From an uncultured Collinsella sp. (GTDB lineage Bacteria > Actinomycetota > Coriobacteriia > Coriobacteriales > Coriobacteriaceae): DNA of 19,438 bases. A program made the translations under genes and the position numbers. The notes beneath the pieces are model-generated. The model was given only the letters and a program-made list of their open reading frames with translations, had not been told where the DNA came from and made no database searches. Location: assembly GCA_959596495.1 (NCBI GenBank), contig CAUFXK010000034.1, positions 1 to 19,438 on the forward strand, written 5' to 3'. The stretch's first letter is position 1. Each line of letters opens with the position of its first letter. Of the stretch, positions 12,999 through 19,370 are shown piece by piece.

Positions 12999-13889
12999 AT
13001 GCAGCTTTCTCAACTCGAATACCTTCAAGCGGTAGCGAACTACGGCGGCGTGCGCAAAGCGGCTCGCGCCGTTCACGTGAGCCCACAGGCCGTTTCGTCG
13101 GCAATCAAAAAGTTGGAATCTGAGTATCAGATTGTTTTGCTCGACCGATCGGCGGGGGAGGCTGTTTTGTCTCCGGCGGGCAGAGAATTTGCGCGTCGTG
13201 CACGCGTGATCCTGGCACAAGTCGACGATCTCAAAAAGTACGCTCAATCGGGGAACGGTGGCGTTTCGCCCGACGGCCACTTCCGTCTTTACGCCCCCTG
13301 TCTTCACGGGCGGGGGCGTCTTTTTGCCGAAAACTGGTACGACTCGTTTGAAAGCTCGCACCCCCAGATTCACCTTGATGTTTGGCATCAGCCAACGGCC
13401 ACATGCTTTGAATCACTTGTGCTTGGCATTTCGGATGCGGCCATCTCATTTGAGGAGCCAAGGGACAGTGTCCTTTCTTCGAAATACTTGGGTGAAAAGG
13501 AGCTCAAGGTTCTTTCTTGCCCAGCGGGTCATCAATCTGTGGGCGCTATGACCGTTCGTGAGTTACTGGGCGGCAGGTTAGCTGTTCCCATTAATTTGTC
13601 GCCCTGTCTCAATGCAATCAATCAATGCCCCGAAGCTCAGCTGGTTAATTTCCGCTTTCGCGATGTCGAATACGGAAACAGGGCACAGGCTGAGTTTCTT
13701 CAGGCCGGGGGATTGATATTGAGTTTTTCTGGCTCTTCTCTCGCATCAGATGGACTGGAAGTGAGCGAGTGCTCCATTGAAGGCTCGCATGACGTAGCCT
13801 TGCCCATCTACTTTTGCTATCGACAAAATGTCTGGACCGATCGACACCAGACGGTATTTCTTCACCTATTGCGTCACCTTGCTTCGTGA
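12999..13889 (+). CDS. LysR-type transcriptional regulator
   Basis: 296 residues. A winged helix-turn-helix fills residues 1-60 (MQLSQLEYLQAVANYGGVRKAARAVHVSPQAVSSAIKKLE), then a linker helix and a periplasmic-binding-protein-like effector domain. The effector domain (from about 95) is divergent and no ligand can be proposed. GGAG lies 7 nt before the ATG. It stands directly upstream of an MFS exporter on the same strand, so it may control that gene. LysR regulators more often lie divergent to their target. It is less G+C-rich than its neighbours, as is the MFS gene. A terminator-like hairpin with CTTTTT lies inside the coding region (13291-13325). Confidence 0.9.
   Translation: MQLSQLEYLQAVANYGGVRKAARAVHVSPQAVSSAIKKLESEYQIVLLDRSAGEAVLSPAGREFARRARVILAQVDDLKKYAQSGNGGVSPDGHFRLYAPCLHGRGRLFAENWYDSFESSHPQIHLDVWHQPTATCFESLVLGISDAAISFEEPRDSVLSSKYLGEKELKVLSCPAGHQSVGAMTVRELLGGRLAVPINLSPCLNAINQCPEAQLVNFRFRDVEYGNRAQAEFLQAGGLILSFSGSSLASDGLEVSECSIEGSHDVALPIYFCYRQNVWTDRHQTVFLHLLRHLAS
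13291..13325 (+). terminator. Terminator-like hairpin inside the lysR coding sequence
   Basis: ACGCCCCC (13291-13298) pairs with GGGGGCGT (13312-13319). The loop is 13 nt and the stem is followed by CTTTTT (13320-13325). By sequence this is a good intrinsic terminator, placed around codons 98-109 of the LysR gene. Translation would normally hide it. Whether it ends transcription when translation falters is unknown. Confidence 0.45.
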
Positions 13890-13905
13890 GGTCATTTGGC
13901 CTCGT

Positions 13906-13928
13906 GGCGTCAAGTGAATGTTGACGCC
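13906..13928 (+). promoter_or_regulatory. 23-bp palindrome between lysR and the MFS gene
   Basis: GGCGTCAA (13906-13913) and TTGACGCC (13921-13928) form a perfect 8-bp dyad with a 7-nt centre, 17 nt after the lysR stop and about 80 nt before the MFS start. It could be a binding site for the LysR protein or a weak terminator (TTGT follows). The gap 13890-14008 has no gene. Confidence 0.45.
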
Positions 13929-14008
13929 TTGTAACACATGACTGACGGCTCTGCCCTCATGCTTTTCCAAGATTTCGGTTTGGGTTATTGGCTCTTGGAG
14001 GGCGGAGC

Positions 14009-15169
14009 ATGAACGATCGTACGATTTTGCTTTATATGACGTTTGTTTTTCTGTCGAACTTCAGCACCATTTTGTATTTTCTGACGGTTTACCTTGAATT
14101 CGTCGGATTCTCGATGGTGGCGATTTCTAGCATGATGATTGCATATCAAGTGAGCAAGTTCATCCTTGAAGTTCCCACTGGCTATATTGCCGATAGGTTT
14201 GGACGAAAGACAAGTGGTCTCGTTGGCGTCGTGGGGATGCTTGGATACTATGTCGCCCTGCTTCTCGTCCGTTCTCCTCTGCTTTTAATCGGCGCGTTTG
14301 CTCTCAAAGGTTTTGCCGTTGCATGTATGAGCGGATCCATAGAAGCGATTTACATTGACAGCGTCTCTCAGGACCAGCTCGTAAGACTTAATGTCGTTGA
14401 GCGATTCATCTTCTATGTGTCTTATGCCCTCTCCGCTTGTGTGGGCGGTTTCATTTCGTCCGCTGGCGCGTATCTCATTGGGCTTTCGGTCGATATCATC
14501 ACAATGGTGCTGACATTGGTTGTCGTTGTCTGTATTCCTGAGGCGAGAAGAGAGGGCGCTGCGGTGACACCTGGGCATGGAATGAGCCCGAAGATGATCG
14601 GTGCTGCTATTGCGGGTAATGGCATTCTTCGGTCAGCGTTCATCATGGACTGTTCTCAGGCATTTGCCTTCGTCGCTCTGGAAGACTTCTTCTCACTGTT
14701 GCTTGCAGGCCGCGGAATGAATGCCGTCGCTTCGGGCGCGACCATTGCGGTCCAGCTCCTTGCCTCCGCCTCCATAGGATTTATTGTGCCCAGTGTGATT
14801 GCTCGTGTCGACAAGGGCCGTTTTGCGCGTGTTTGCGGCATCATTCGCTTAGTATTGACGGCTTTGTTTTTGATTCCCCTTACTCCGGCTAATATGCTGC
14901 CCGTGTTCTATGTGTCGCAGACGGTTGCGTACTCGTTGTTTGCCCCAATCAAATACTCAGTTTTCCAAAATGCTGCCGATTCATCGATGCGCTGTTCACT
15001 GATTTCGGTTCAAAGTCAGATGGTGGCGGTGGGTGCTGTTCTTTTCTATCTGCTCAACGCTGTGTTGAGTAGCGTTGCGGGCATTCGAGTCGTATTGCTT
15101 GTTGCGCTCGGGATTTCTTCTTTGGTGTATATCCCCGCGCTATTTCGCCTTACAAGTCAAAGGCCATGA
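14009..15169 (+). CDS. Major facilitator superfamily transporter (probable efflux)
   Basis: 386 residues, about 12 membrane helices, starting at the ATG at 14009 with GGAGG 7 nt upstream. A TTG at 13988 is a possible but unneeded earlier start. The loop between helices 2 and 3 has the MFS signature GYIADRFGRKTSG (58-70), followed by a weaker repeat in the second half. The type resembles drug/H+ antiporters, though the substrate is unknown. The gene is distinctly A+T-rich for the window: 14041-14100 has 21 G+C of 60, against 41 of 60 at 15961-16020 in ackA. This suggests recent acquisition with the preceding LysR gene. A strong terminator follows. Confidence 0.9.
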   Translation: MNDRTILLYMTFVFLSNFSTILYFLTVYLEFVGFSMVAISSMMIAYQVSKFILEVPTGYIADRFGRKTSGLVGVVGMLGYYVALLLVRSPLLLIGAFALKGFAVACMSGSIEAIYIDSVSQDQLVRLNVVERFIFYVSYALSACVGGFISSAGAYLIGLSVDIITMVLTLVVVVCIPEARREGAAVTPGHGMSPKMIGAAIAGNGILRSAFIMDCSQAFAFVALEDFFSLLLAGRGMNAVASGATIAVQLLASASIGFIVPSVIARVDKGRFARVCGIIRLVLTALFLIPLTPANMLPVFYVSQTVAYSLFAPIKYSVFQNAADSSMRCSLISVQSQMVAVGAVLFYLLNAVLSSVAGIRVVLLVALGISSLVYIPALFRLTSQRP

Positions 15170-15202
15170 GTATTCAGGCACCGATAACTTATATATCAAC
15201 GC

Positions 15203-15236
15203 AATAAACCCGAGCGCGAGGGCGTTTGGGTTTATT
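15203..15236 (+). terminator. Terminator after the MFS gene
   Basis: A 15-bp stem (15203-15217 with 15222-15236, two G-T pairs) with a GAGG tetraloop, A-rich on the left and T-rich on the right, 33 nt after the MFS stop. It isolates the lysR-MFS pair from ackA1, whose ATG lies 54 nt beyond the stem. A promoter for ackA1 must lie in or near this short gap, but none is clear. Confidence 0.8.
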
Positions 15237-15289
15237 ATTGAAGCGTATGTAACCTGGCGGCGCCACACCGCCTGTTAGTAGGGAGACAC

Positions 15290-16468
15290 ATGAACGTTCT
15301 GGTCGTCAACGCAGGATCTTCGACCCTTAAGTATCAGGTCATCGATACCAAGTCCCACAAGGTGTCCGCAAAGGGCTCCTGCGAGCGCGTCTGCTTTACC
15401 GGCGGTACCTTCACCCACGCTGCCAACGGCTCCAAGAAGGTGACCGAGAACATCGAGTTCCCCGACCACAAGGTCGCCATCGAGGTCGTCCTGAAGGACC
15501 TCGAGGCCAACGGCGTCAAGATCGAGGGCATTGGCCACCGTATCGTTCAGGGCGGCTGGTACTTTGGCGATTCCTCCCTCGTCGACGAGGACGTCCTCGC
15601 CAAGATCCGTGAGGTCGCCCCGCTGGCGCCGCTGCACAACAACCCCGAGGCCAACGTTATCGAGTTCTGCCTGGAGCAGTATCCCGACCTGCCCAACGTC
15701 ACGGTCTATGACACCGCTTTCCACTTCAACATGCCCGAGGTCGCCAAGACCTACGCCCTTCCCAAGGATGTTTGCGACAAGCTGCACATCCGTAAGTACG
15801 GCGCCCACGGCACCAGCTATCGTTACATCTCCAAGGAGGTCGCCGAGATGACCAACGGCGAGGCCCGCAAGGTTGTCGTGTGCCACATCGGCTCCGGTGC
15901 CTCCCTGTGCGCCATCGAGGACGGCAAGTGCATGGATACCACTATGGGCCTCACCCCGCTCGACGGCGTCATGATGGGCACCCGCTGCGGCTCCATCGAC
16001 CCGGCTACCGTGTGCTACCTGCAGCGCGAGGGCGGCTACACCTTCGACGAGGTCGACGAGATGATGAACAAGAAGTCCGGCCTTTTGGCTGTGACCGGTG
16101 GCAAGACCAACGACTGCCGCAACGTCGAGGAGCTTGCCGCCGCCGGCGACCCCGAGGCTCAGCTCGCCTTCGACATGTTCGTCTACAAGATTGCCGCCAA
16201 GGCTGCCGAGATGGCCACTTCCATGTGCGGCATGGACACGCTGGTCTTCACCGCCGGCATCGGTGAGCACGCTCCGGCCGTTCGCGCCGGCGTTGCCGAC
16301 CGTCTGGCCTTTATGGGCGTCAAGATGGACCATGCCCGTAACGCCCTGCGTGGCGACGGCGCTTGGTGCCTGTCTGCCAAGGATTCCAAGGTCAAGATCT
16401 TCGTCATCCCCACGGACGAGGAGTTCATGATCGCTTCCGACGTCGAGCGCATCGTCAACGGCAAGTAA
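15290..16468 (+). CDS. ackA: Acetate kinase paralogue 1
   Basis: 392 residues of the acetokinase family (ASKHA fold). It starts NAGSSTLKYQ (7-16), the phosphate-binding motif, and has DTAFHFNMP (141-149), CHIGSGASL, MGTRCGSIDPA (229-239) and TAGIGEHAP. The conserved C-terminal TDEEFMIA (375-383) is present. It converts acetyl phosphate plus ADP to acetate plus ATP in the cytoplasm. It differs from textbook enzymes: GHR-x-V-Q-G-G-W (82-90) replaces GHR-x-V-H-G-G-E, and YGAHGTSY (170-177) replaces YGFHGTSH. GGGAG lies 4 nt before the ATG. Codons are strongly biased to C/G-ending forms, which suggests high expression. A second copy follows, and pta lies convergent downstream. Confidence 0.92.
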   Translation: MNVLVVNAGSSTLKYQVIDTKSHKVSAKGSCERVCFTGGTFTHAANGSKKVTENIEFPDHKVAIEVVLKDLEANGVKIEGIGHRIVQGGWYFGDSSLVDEDVLAKIREVAPLAPLHNNPEANVIEFCLEQYPDLPNVTVYDTAFHFNMPEVAKTYALPKDVCDKLHIRKYGAHGTSYRYISKEVAEMTNGEARKVVVCHIGSGASLCAIEDGKCMDTTMGLTPLDGVMMGTRCGSIDPATVCYLQREGGYTFDEVDEMMNKKSGLLAVTGGKTNDCRNVEELAAAGDPEAQLAFDMFVYKIAAKAAEMATSMCGMDTLVFTAGIGEHAPAVRAGVADRLAFMGVKMDHARNALRGDGAWCLSAKDSKVKIFVIPTDEEFMIASDVERIVNGK

Positions 16469-16472
16469 TTGC

Positions 16473-16518
16473 AAGAGGGGAGGGGCTGGACGACCAAGTG
16501 TCGTTTAGTCCCTCTTTT
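16473..16518 (+). terminator. Terminator between the two acetate kinase genes
   Basis: AAGAGGG (from 16473) pairs with CCCTCTT (16510-16516). A short bulge and a further nine base pairs (several G-T) follow, and the stem ends in TTTT. It lies directly after ackA1, so the two kinase genes are probably separate transcription units. Confidence 0.65.
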
Positions 16519-16548
16519 GCGCTCGTTGGGCGATATGCTGATAGCTAT

Positions 16549-16565
16549 TTATCAAGATATGATAA
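16549..16565. promoter_or_regulatory. Palindrome in the ackA2 promoter region
   Basis: TTATCA - AGATA - TGATAA, a perfect 6-bp dyad. TTATCA (16549-16554) and TATTAA (16571-16576), 16 nt apart, could serve as a weak -35/-10 pair, in which case the dyad would overlap the promoter. A redox or catabolite regulator would be plausible for this pathway. None can be assigned from the sequence. Confidence 0.4.
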
Positions 16566-16576
16566 CTTCTTATTAA

Positions 16577-16613
16577 AATACGGCCGCCTTAAGGGGTCTG
16601 CGTCGGCCGTATT
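16577..16613 (+). promoter_or_regulatory. Hairpin in the leader of ackA2
   Basis: AATACGGCCG (16577-16586) pairs perfectly with CGGCCGTATT (16604-16613). The 17-nt loop includes the self-complementary CCTTAAGG. It ends 8 nt before the ribosome site AAAGGAG and 18 nt before the ackA2 ATG. No T-run follows, so an mRNA structure affecting translation or stability fits better than a terminator. Confidence 0.5.
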
Positions 16614-16631
16614 GCACTGCAAAGGAGTCTC

Positions 16632-17810
16632 ATGAACGTACTTGTTGTCAACGCCGGCAGTTCAAGCCTTAAATATCAGCTTTTGGATACCGATACCCGC
16701 GAGGTTTTCGCCAAGGGCAACTGCGAGCGTATCGGATCGGACATGGGCATCTTTGGCCACTCCGAGAACGGTGGCGCCAAACAGACCGAGGAGGTTCCCT
16801 TCCCCGATCATCGCTCTGCTATCGCTCGCGTGCTCGAGGAGCTCGAGAAGACCGACTTTACGATTGATGGCATTGGACATCGCATCGTTCAAGGCGGCTG
16901 GCACTTCGATGATTCTGCGGTCGTCGACGACGAGGTCATGGCTAAGATTCTCGAGGTGGCACCGCTTGCTCCGCTGCACAACTACGGCGAGGCGGCGGCG
17001 ATTGAGTATTGCCGTGAGAAGTATCCGGAGCTGCCCAACGTGGCCGTCTTCGACACCTCGTTCCACATGACCATGCCCGAGGTCGCCTACACCTACGCCC
17101 TGCCCAAGGACGTGTGCGACAAGTATCACGTGCGCAAGTACGGAGCCCACGGTACGAGCCACCGCTATGAGTGGATGATGGCCAAGGAGATCCTGGGCTC
17201 GCGCTGCCACCGCCTGCTCTCGTGCCATTTGGGCAACGGCGCCTCGCTTGCCGCCATCGAGGACGGTGTATGCCGTGACACCACGATGGGGCTCACGCCG
17301 CTTGACGGCCTGATGATGGGAACCCGCTGCGGCTCTATCGACCCGGCTACCGTGTGCTACCTGCAGCGCGAGGGCGGCTACAGCTACCAGGAAGTCGACG
17401 ACATGATGAACAAACAGTCTGGTCTGCTCGCCATCTCGGGTATCTCCAACGACGCCCGCGACATTCGCACGCGCGCCTCCGAGGGAGATGAGCGCTGCCT
17501 GCTCGCCTTCGATATGTTCGCCTATAAGGCTATGCAGCAGGCCGGCTCCATGATCGCTTCTATGGCGGGCGTGGATACCATTGCCTTCACTGCTGGCATC
17601 GGCGAGAACGACTGGTCGATCCGCAAGGCCTTCTGCGACTGCTTTGAGTGGTTGGGCGTGCGCATCGACAACAACAAGAACCGTGAGGCCGTGGGCAGCG
17701 GCCCGCAGGTCATCAGTGCCGCCGGTTCCGCCGTCACGGTCATGGTCATCCCCACCGACGAGGAATACATGATCGCCCACGACGTCGAGCGTCTGACCAA
17801 GAACAACTAA
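16632..17810 (+). CDS. ackA: Acetate kinase paralogue 2
   Basis: 392 residues, the same length as paralogue 1 and alignable without gaps over the regions compared. It has NAGSSSLKYQ (7-16), DTSFHMTMP (141-149), CHLGNGASL, MGTRCGSIDPA (229-239), TAGIGE and TDEEYMIA near the end. It shares the unusual VQGGW (86-90) and GAHGTS (171-176) forms with paralogue 1 but keeps the canonical His177 (GTSH), where paralogue 1 has Tyr. AAAGGAG lies just upstream of the ATG, after a hairpin leader. Codon choice is less biased than in paralogue 1, which suggests lower or conditional expression. The pair most likely arose by tandem duplication. Confidence 0.92.
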   Translation: MNVLVVNAGSSSLKYQLLDTDTREVFAKGNCERIGSDMGIFGHSENGGAKQTEEVPFPDHRSAIARVLEELEKTDFTIDGIGHRIVQGGWHFDDSAVVDDEVMAKILEVAPLAPLHNYGEAAAIEYCREKYPELPNVAVFDTSFHMTMPEVAYTYALPKDVCDKYHVRKYGAHGTSHRYEWMMAKEILGSRCHRLLSCHLGNGASLAAIEDGVCRDTTMGLTPLDGLMMGTRCGSIDPATVCYLQREGGYSYQEVDDMMNKQSGLLAISGISNDARDIRTRASEGDERCLLAFDMFAYKAMQQAGSMIASMAGVDTIAFTAGIGENDWSIRKAFCDCFEWLGVRIDNNKNREAVGSGPQVISAAGSAVTVMVIPTDEEYMIAHDVERLTKNN

Positions 17811-17832
17811 CGCACGCATTTGCAAGTAAACG

Positions 17833-17868
17833 AAAGGCCTCCAGAGCAACAGCTCCGGAGGCCTTTTT
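17833..17868 (+). terminator. Terminator after ackA2
   Basis: A 15-bp stem with one mismatch (17833-17847 with 17852-17866), an AACA loop and a TTTTT end. With A on its left edge it may also work on the minus strand as a back-up stop for pta transcripts. Confidence 0.88.
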
Positions 17869-18016
17869 GCTAGCAGGCGGAAATACCAGTCCCAAAGTGA
17901 CCATCGCCAGTAACGCCTGCACTCCCAGCAACGGCACCCGGCCATCCAGATCTTCAGCCTCAGCTCGTAGCCAAGCCGCCGTCCACTCCAGATACCCTGA
18001 CTGCCACGTGACGGCA
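17869..18016 (-). other. Non-coding stretch with a possible gene remnant
   Basis: No intact gene is seen. On the minus strand one frame reads AVTWQSGYLEWTAAWLRAEAED and then a hydrophobic stretch (LLGVQALLAMVTLGLVFPP). This looks more protein-like than expected by chance but has no start codon or ribosome site, and it runs into the ackA2 terminator. It could be a decayed gene end or coincidence in G+C-rich DNA. Confidence 0.25.
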
Positions 18017-18143
18017 GGGACCCTACAGGGTAAAGCTCTGAAAATATTCCACAGGACGGAGGAAGCCCCCGCCGCACGTAGTGCGCAGCGGGGGCTTCCG
18101 ACATGTCCGAGGACGTTTTCAGAGCTTTACCCTGTAGGGTCCC
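18017..18143. repeat. 127-bp nested palindrome with 28-bp perfect terminal arms
   Basis: The arms 18017-18044 (begins GGGACCCTACAGGG) and 18116-18143 are exact reverse complements over 28 bp. Inside lies a perfect 12-bp stem (18061-18072 with 18088-18099, GGAAGCCCCCGC and its complement), and inside that a small GCAC/GTGC stem. It lies between the convergent ackA2 and pta, ending 15 bp from the pta stop. It carries no gene. Terminal inverted repeats suggest a miniature inverted-repeat element, although no target duplication is visible. A double-sided terminator or stable 3' RNA structure is an alternative. Confidence 0.8.
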
Positions 18144-18158
18144 GAGGGGATATGTTCG

Positions 18159-19139
18159 CTACTCAGCCATCTGAGCCTGGACGGCGGTGATGGCCACGAC
18201 ACCCACGATGTCGTCGGCAGAGCAGCCGCGCGAAAGGTCGTTAACCGGCTTGGCGATGCCCTGCAGGATGGGGCCGTAGGCGTCGGCGCCGGCGAAGCGC
18301 TGGACCAGCTTGTAGCCGATGTTGCCGGCCTCGAGGTCGGGGAATACGAGCACGTTGGCCTTGCCGGCGACAGAGGAGCCGGGAGCCTTGAGCTGGGCGA
18401 CGGTGGGGACGATGGCAGCATCGAGCTGCAGGTCACCGTCGATGGCGAGCTCGGGAGCCTTCTCCTTGCAGAACTTCACGGCCTCCTGGACCTTCTTGGC
18501 GACCTCGCCACCGGCGGAACCCATGGTGGAGTAGGAGAGCATGGCCACGTGCGGCTCAACGTTGCCCATGAAGGTGGACCAGGAGTGAGCGGAGGCGATG
18601 GCGATCTCGGAGAGTTCGTCGGAGGACGGGTTGATATTGAGACCACAGTCGGCGAAGATCAGCGTGCCGTCGGTGCCGAACTGCGGGGTGTCGGTGCACA
18701 TCACGAAGAAGGCCGAGACCAGCTTGGTGCCCGGGGCGGTTTTGAGGATCTGCAGCGCGGGGCGCAGGGTGTCGGCGGTGGAGTGGCAGGCGCCGGAGAC
18801 CAGGCCGTCGGCATCGCCCATCTTGACCATCATGGTGCCAAAGTAGGTGGCGTCCATCACCTGGGCGCGAGCCTGCTCGATGGTAACGCCCTTCTTGGCG
18901 CGGAGCTCGGCAAACTTCTGTGCGTACTCCTCGTGCTTCTCGGCATTGCGTGGGTCGATAACGGTAGCGCCGGGAACGTTGATCTCGTCGGGGTTGCCCA
19001 GGATGACGATCTTTGCCAGGCCCTCCTCGATGATTTTGGTGGCCGCGACGATAGTGCGCGGATCCTCGCCCTCGGGCAGGACGATCGTCTTAAGGTCGGC
19101 CTTGGCGGCAGACTTCATACGGTTTAGGAAATCGCTCAT
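18159..19139 (-). CDS. pta: Phosphate acetyltransferase
   Basis: 326 residues, the size of short single-domain Pta enzymes without the N-terminal regulatory region. Family segments seen: LKTIVLPEGEDPRTI near the start, MMVKMGDADGLVSGACHSTADTLRPALQI, FADCGLNINPSSDELSEIAI, MLSYSTMGSAGG, and FPDLEAGNIGYKLVQRFAGADAYGPILQG, which contains the conserved coenzyme A/phosphate region. It exchanges acetyl-CoA and phosphate for acetyl phosphate and CoA, feeding acetate kinase. AAGGAG lies 4 nt before the ATG. It is transcribed toward the ackA pair and not with it, unlike the usual pta-ackA operon. Its leader carries hairpins. Confidence 0.96.
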   Translation of the reverse strand: MSDFLNRMKSAAKADLKTIVLPEGEDPRTIVAATKIIEEGLAKIVILGNPDEINVPGATVIDPRNAEKHEEYAQKFAELRAKKGVTIEQARAQVMDATYFGTMMVKMGDADGLVSGACHSTADTLRPALQILKTAPGTKLVSAFFVMCTDTPQFGTDGTLIFADCGLNINPSSDELSEIAIASAHSWSTFMGNVEPHVAMLSYSTMGSAGGEVAKKVQEAVKFCKEKAPELAIDGDLQLDAAIVPTVAQLKAPGSSVAGKANVLVFPDLEAGNIGYKLVQRFAGADAYGPILQGIAKPVNDLSRGCSADDIVGVVAITAVQAQMAE

Positions 19140-19191
19140 GTTACTCCTTACAAGCGTTTTGCTAAGCTCCAGGCCCTCGGCTGTACACGAA

Positions 19192-19214
19192 TAAACCCGC
19201 TGCTAGCGGGTTTA
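19192..19214 (-). promoter_or_regulatory. Hairpin in the pta leader
   Basis: A perfect 10-bp stem (TAAACCCGCT 19192-19201 with AGCGGGTTTA 19205-19214) and a 3-nt loop. On the minus strand it ends in TTTATTC, a weak terminator form. It lies between the probable pta promoter and its ATG, so it could act as an attenuator or 5' stabiliser. Confidence 0.5.
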
Positions 19215-19266
19215 CCTTTCAATTATGTACGCCGCGGTGCTTGAGCTTTCCTTGTGTGGCAAGCTC

Positions 19267-19292
19267 ATTATAGGACGCATTAGCGCTATAAT
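19267..19292. promoter_or_regulatory. Symmetric divergent promoters of pta and the last gene
   Basis: ATTATAG (19267-19273) and CTATAAT (19286-19292) form a 7-bp dyad. Each half is a consensus TATAAT: minus strand 19272-19267 toward pta, plus strand 19287-19292 toward the last gene. The -10 boxes are 14 bp apart, so each lies where the other's -35 would be. Neither -35 matches consensus. RNA polymerase could occupy only one side at a time. Confidence 0.55.
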
Positions 19293-19308
19293 CGCTCTGA
19301 TAAATATG

Positions 19309-19327
19309 TCTCGAAGAATGTTCGAGA
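19309..19327. promoter_or_regulatory. Palindrome downstream of the last gene's promoter
   Basis: TCTCGAA - GAATG - TTCGAGA, a perfect 7-bp dyad about 10 nt after the expected transcription start. It resembles a LexA-type CGAAC/GTTCG site, but the half-site spacing is one base short. It may be another operator or a leader hairpin. Confidence 0.4.
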
Positions 19328-19370
19328 AAAGCCCAGCTAACGAGCCCGTGGCTTTTGACAAGGAGTATCG

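Noticed and set aside
15275..16474. 399-codon open frame antisense to ackA1
   Set aside because: A mirror of the codon bias in a highly expressed gene, with no motifs.
16662..18104. 480-codon open frame on the minus strand across ackA2 and the palindrome
   Set aside because: It is antisense to an acetate kinase and includes the palindrome arm and terminator. No family features.
19212..19269. 18-codon upstream ORF in the pta leader (minus strand)
   Set aside because: Its ATG overlaps the -10 box, so it would lie before the transcription start, and it has no ribosome site.
19309..19327. LexA (SOS) box
   Set aside because: The half-sites resemble CGAAC/GTTCG, but the spacing is one base short of the Gram-positive LexA consensus.
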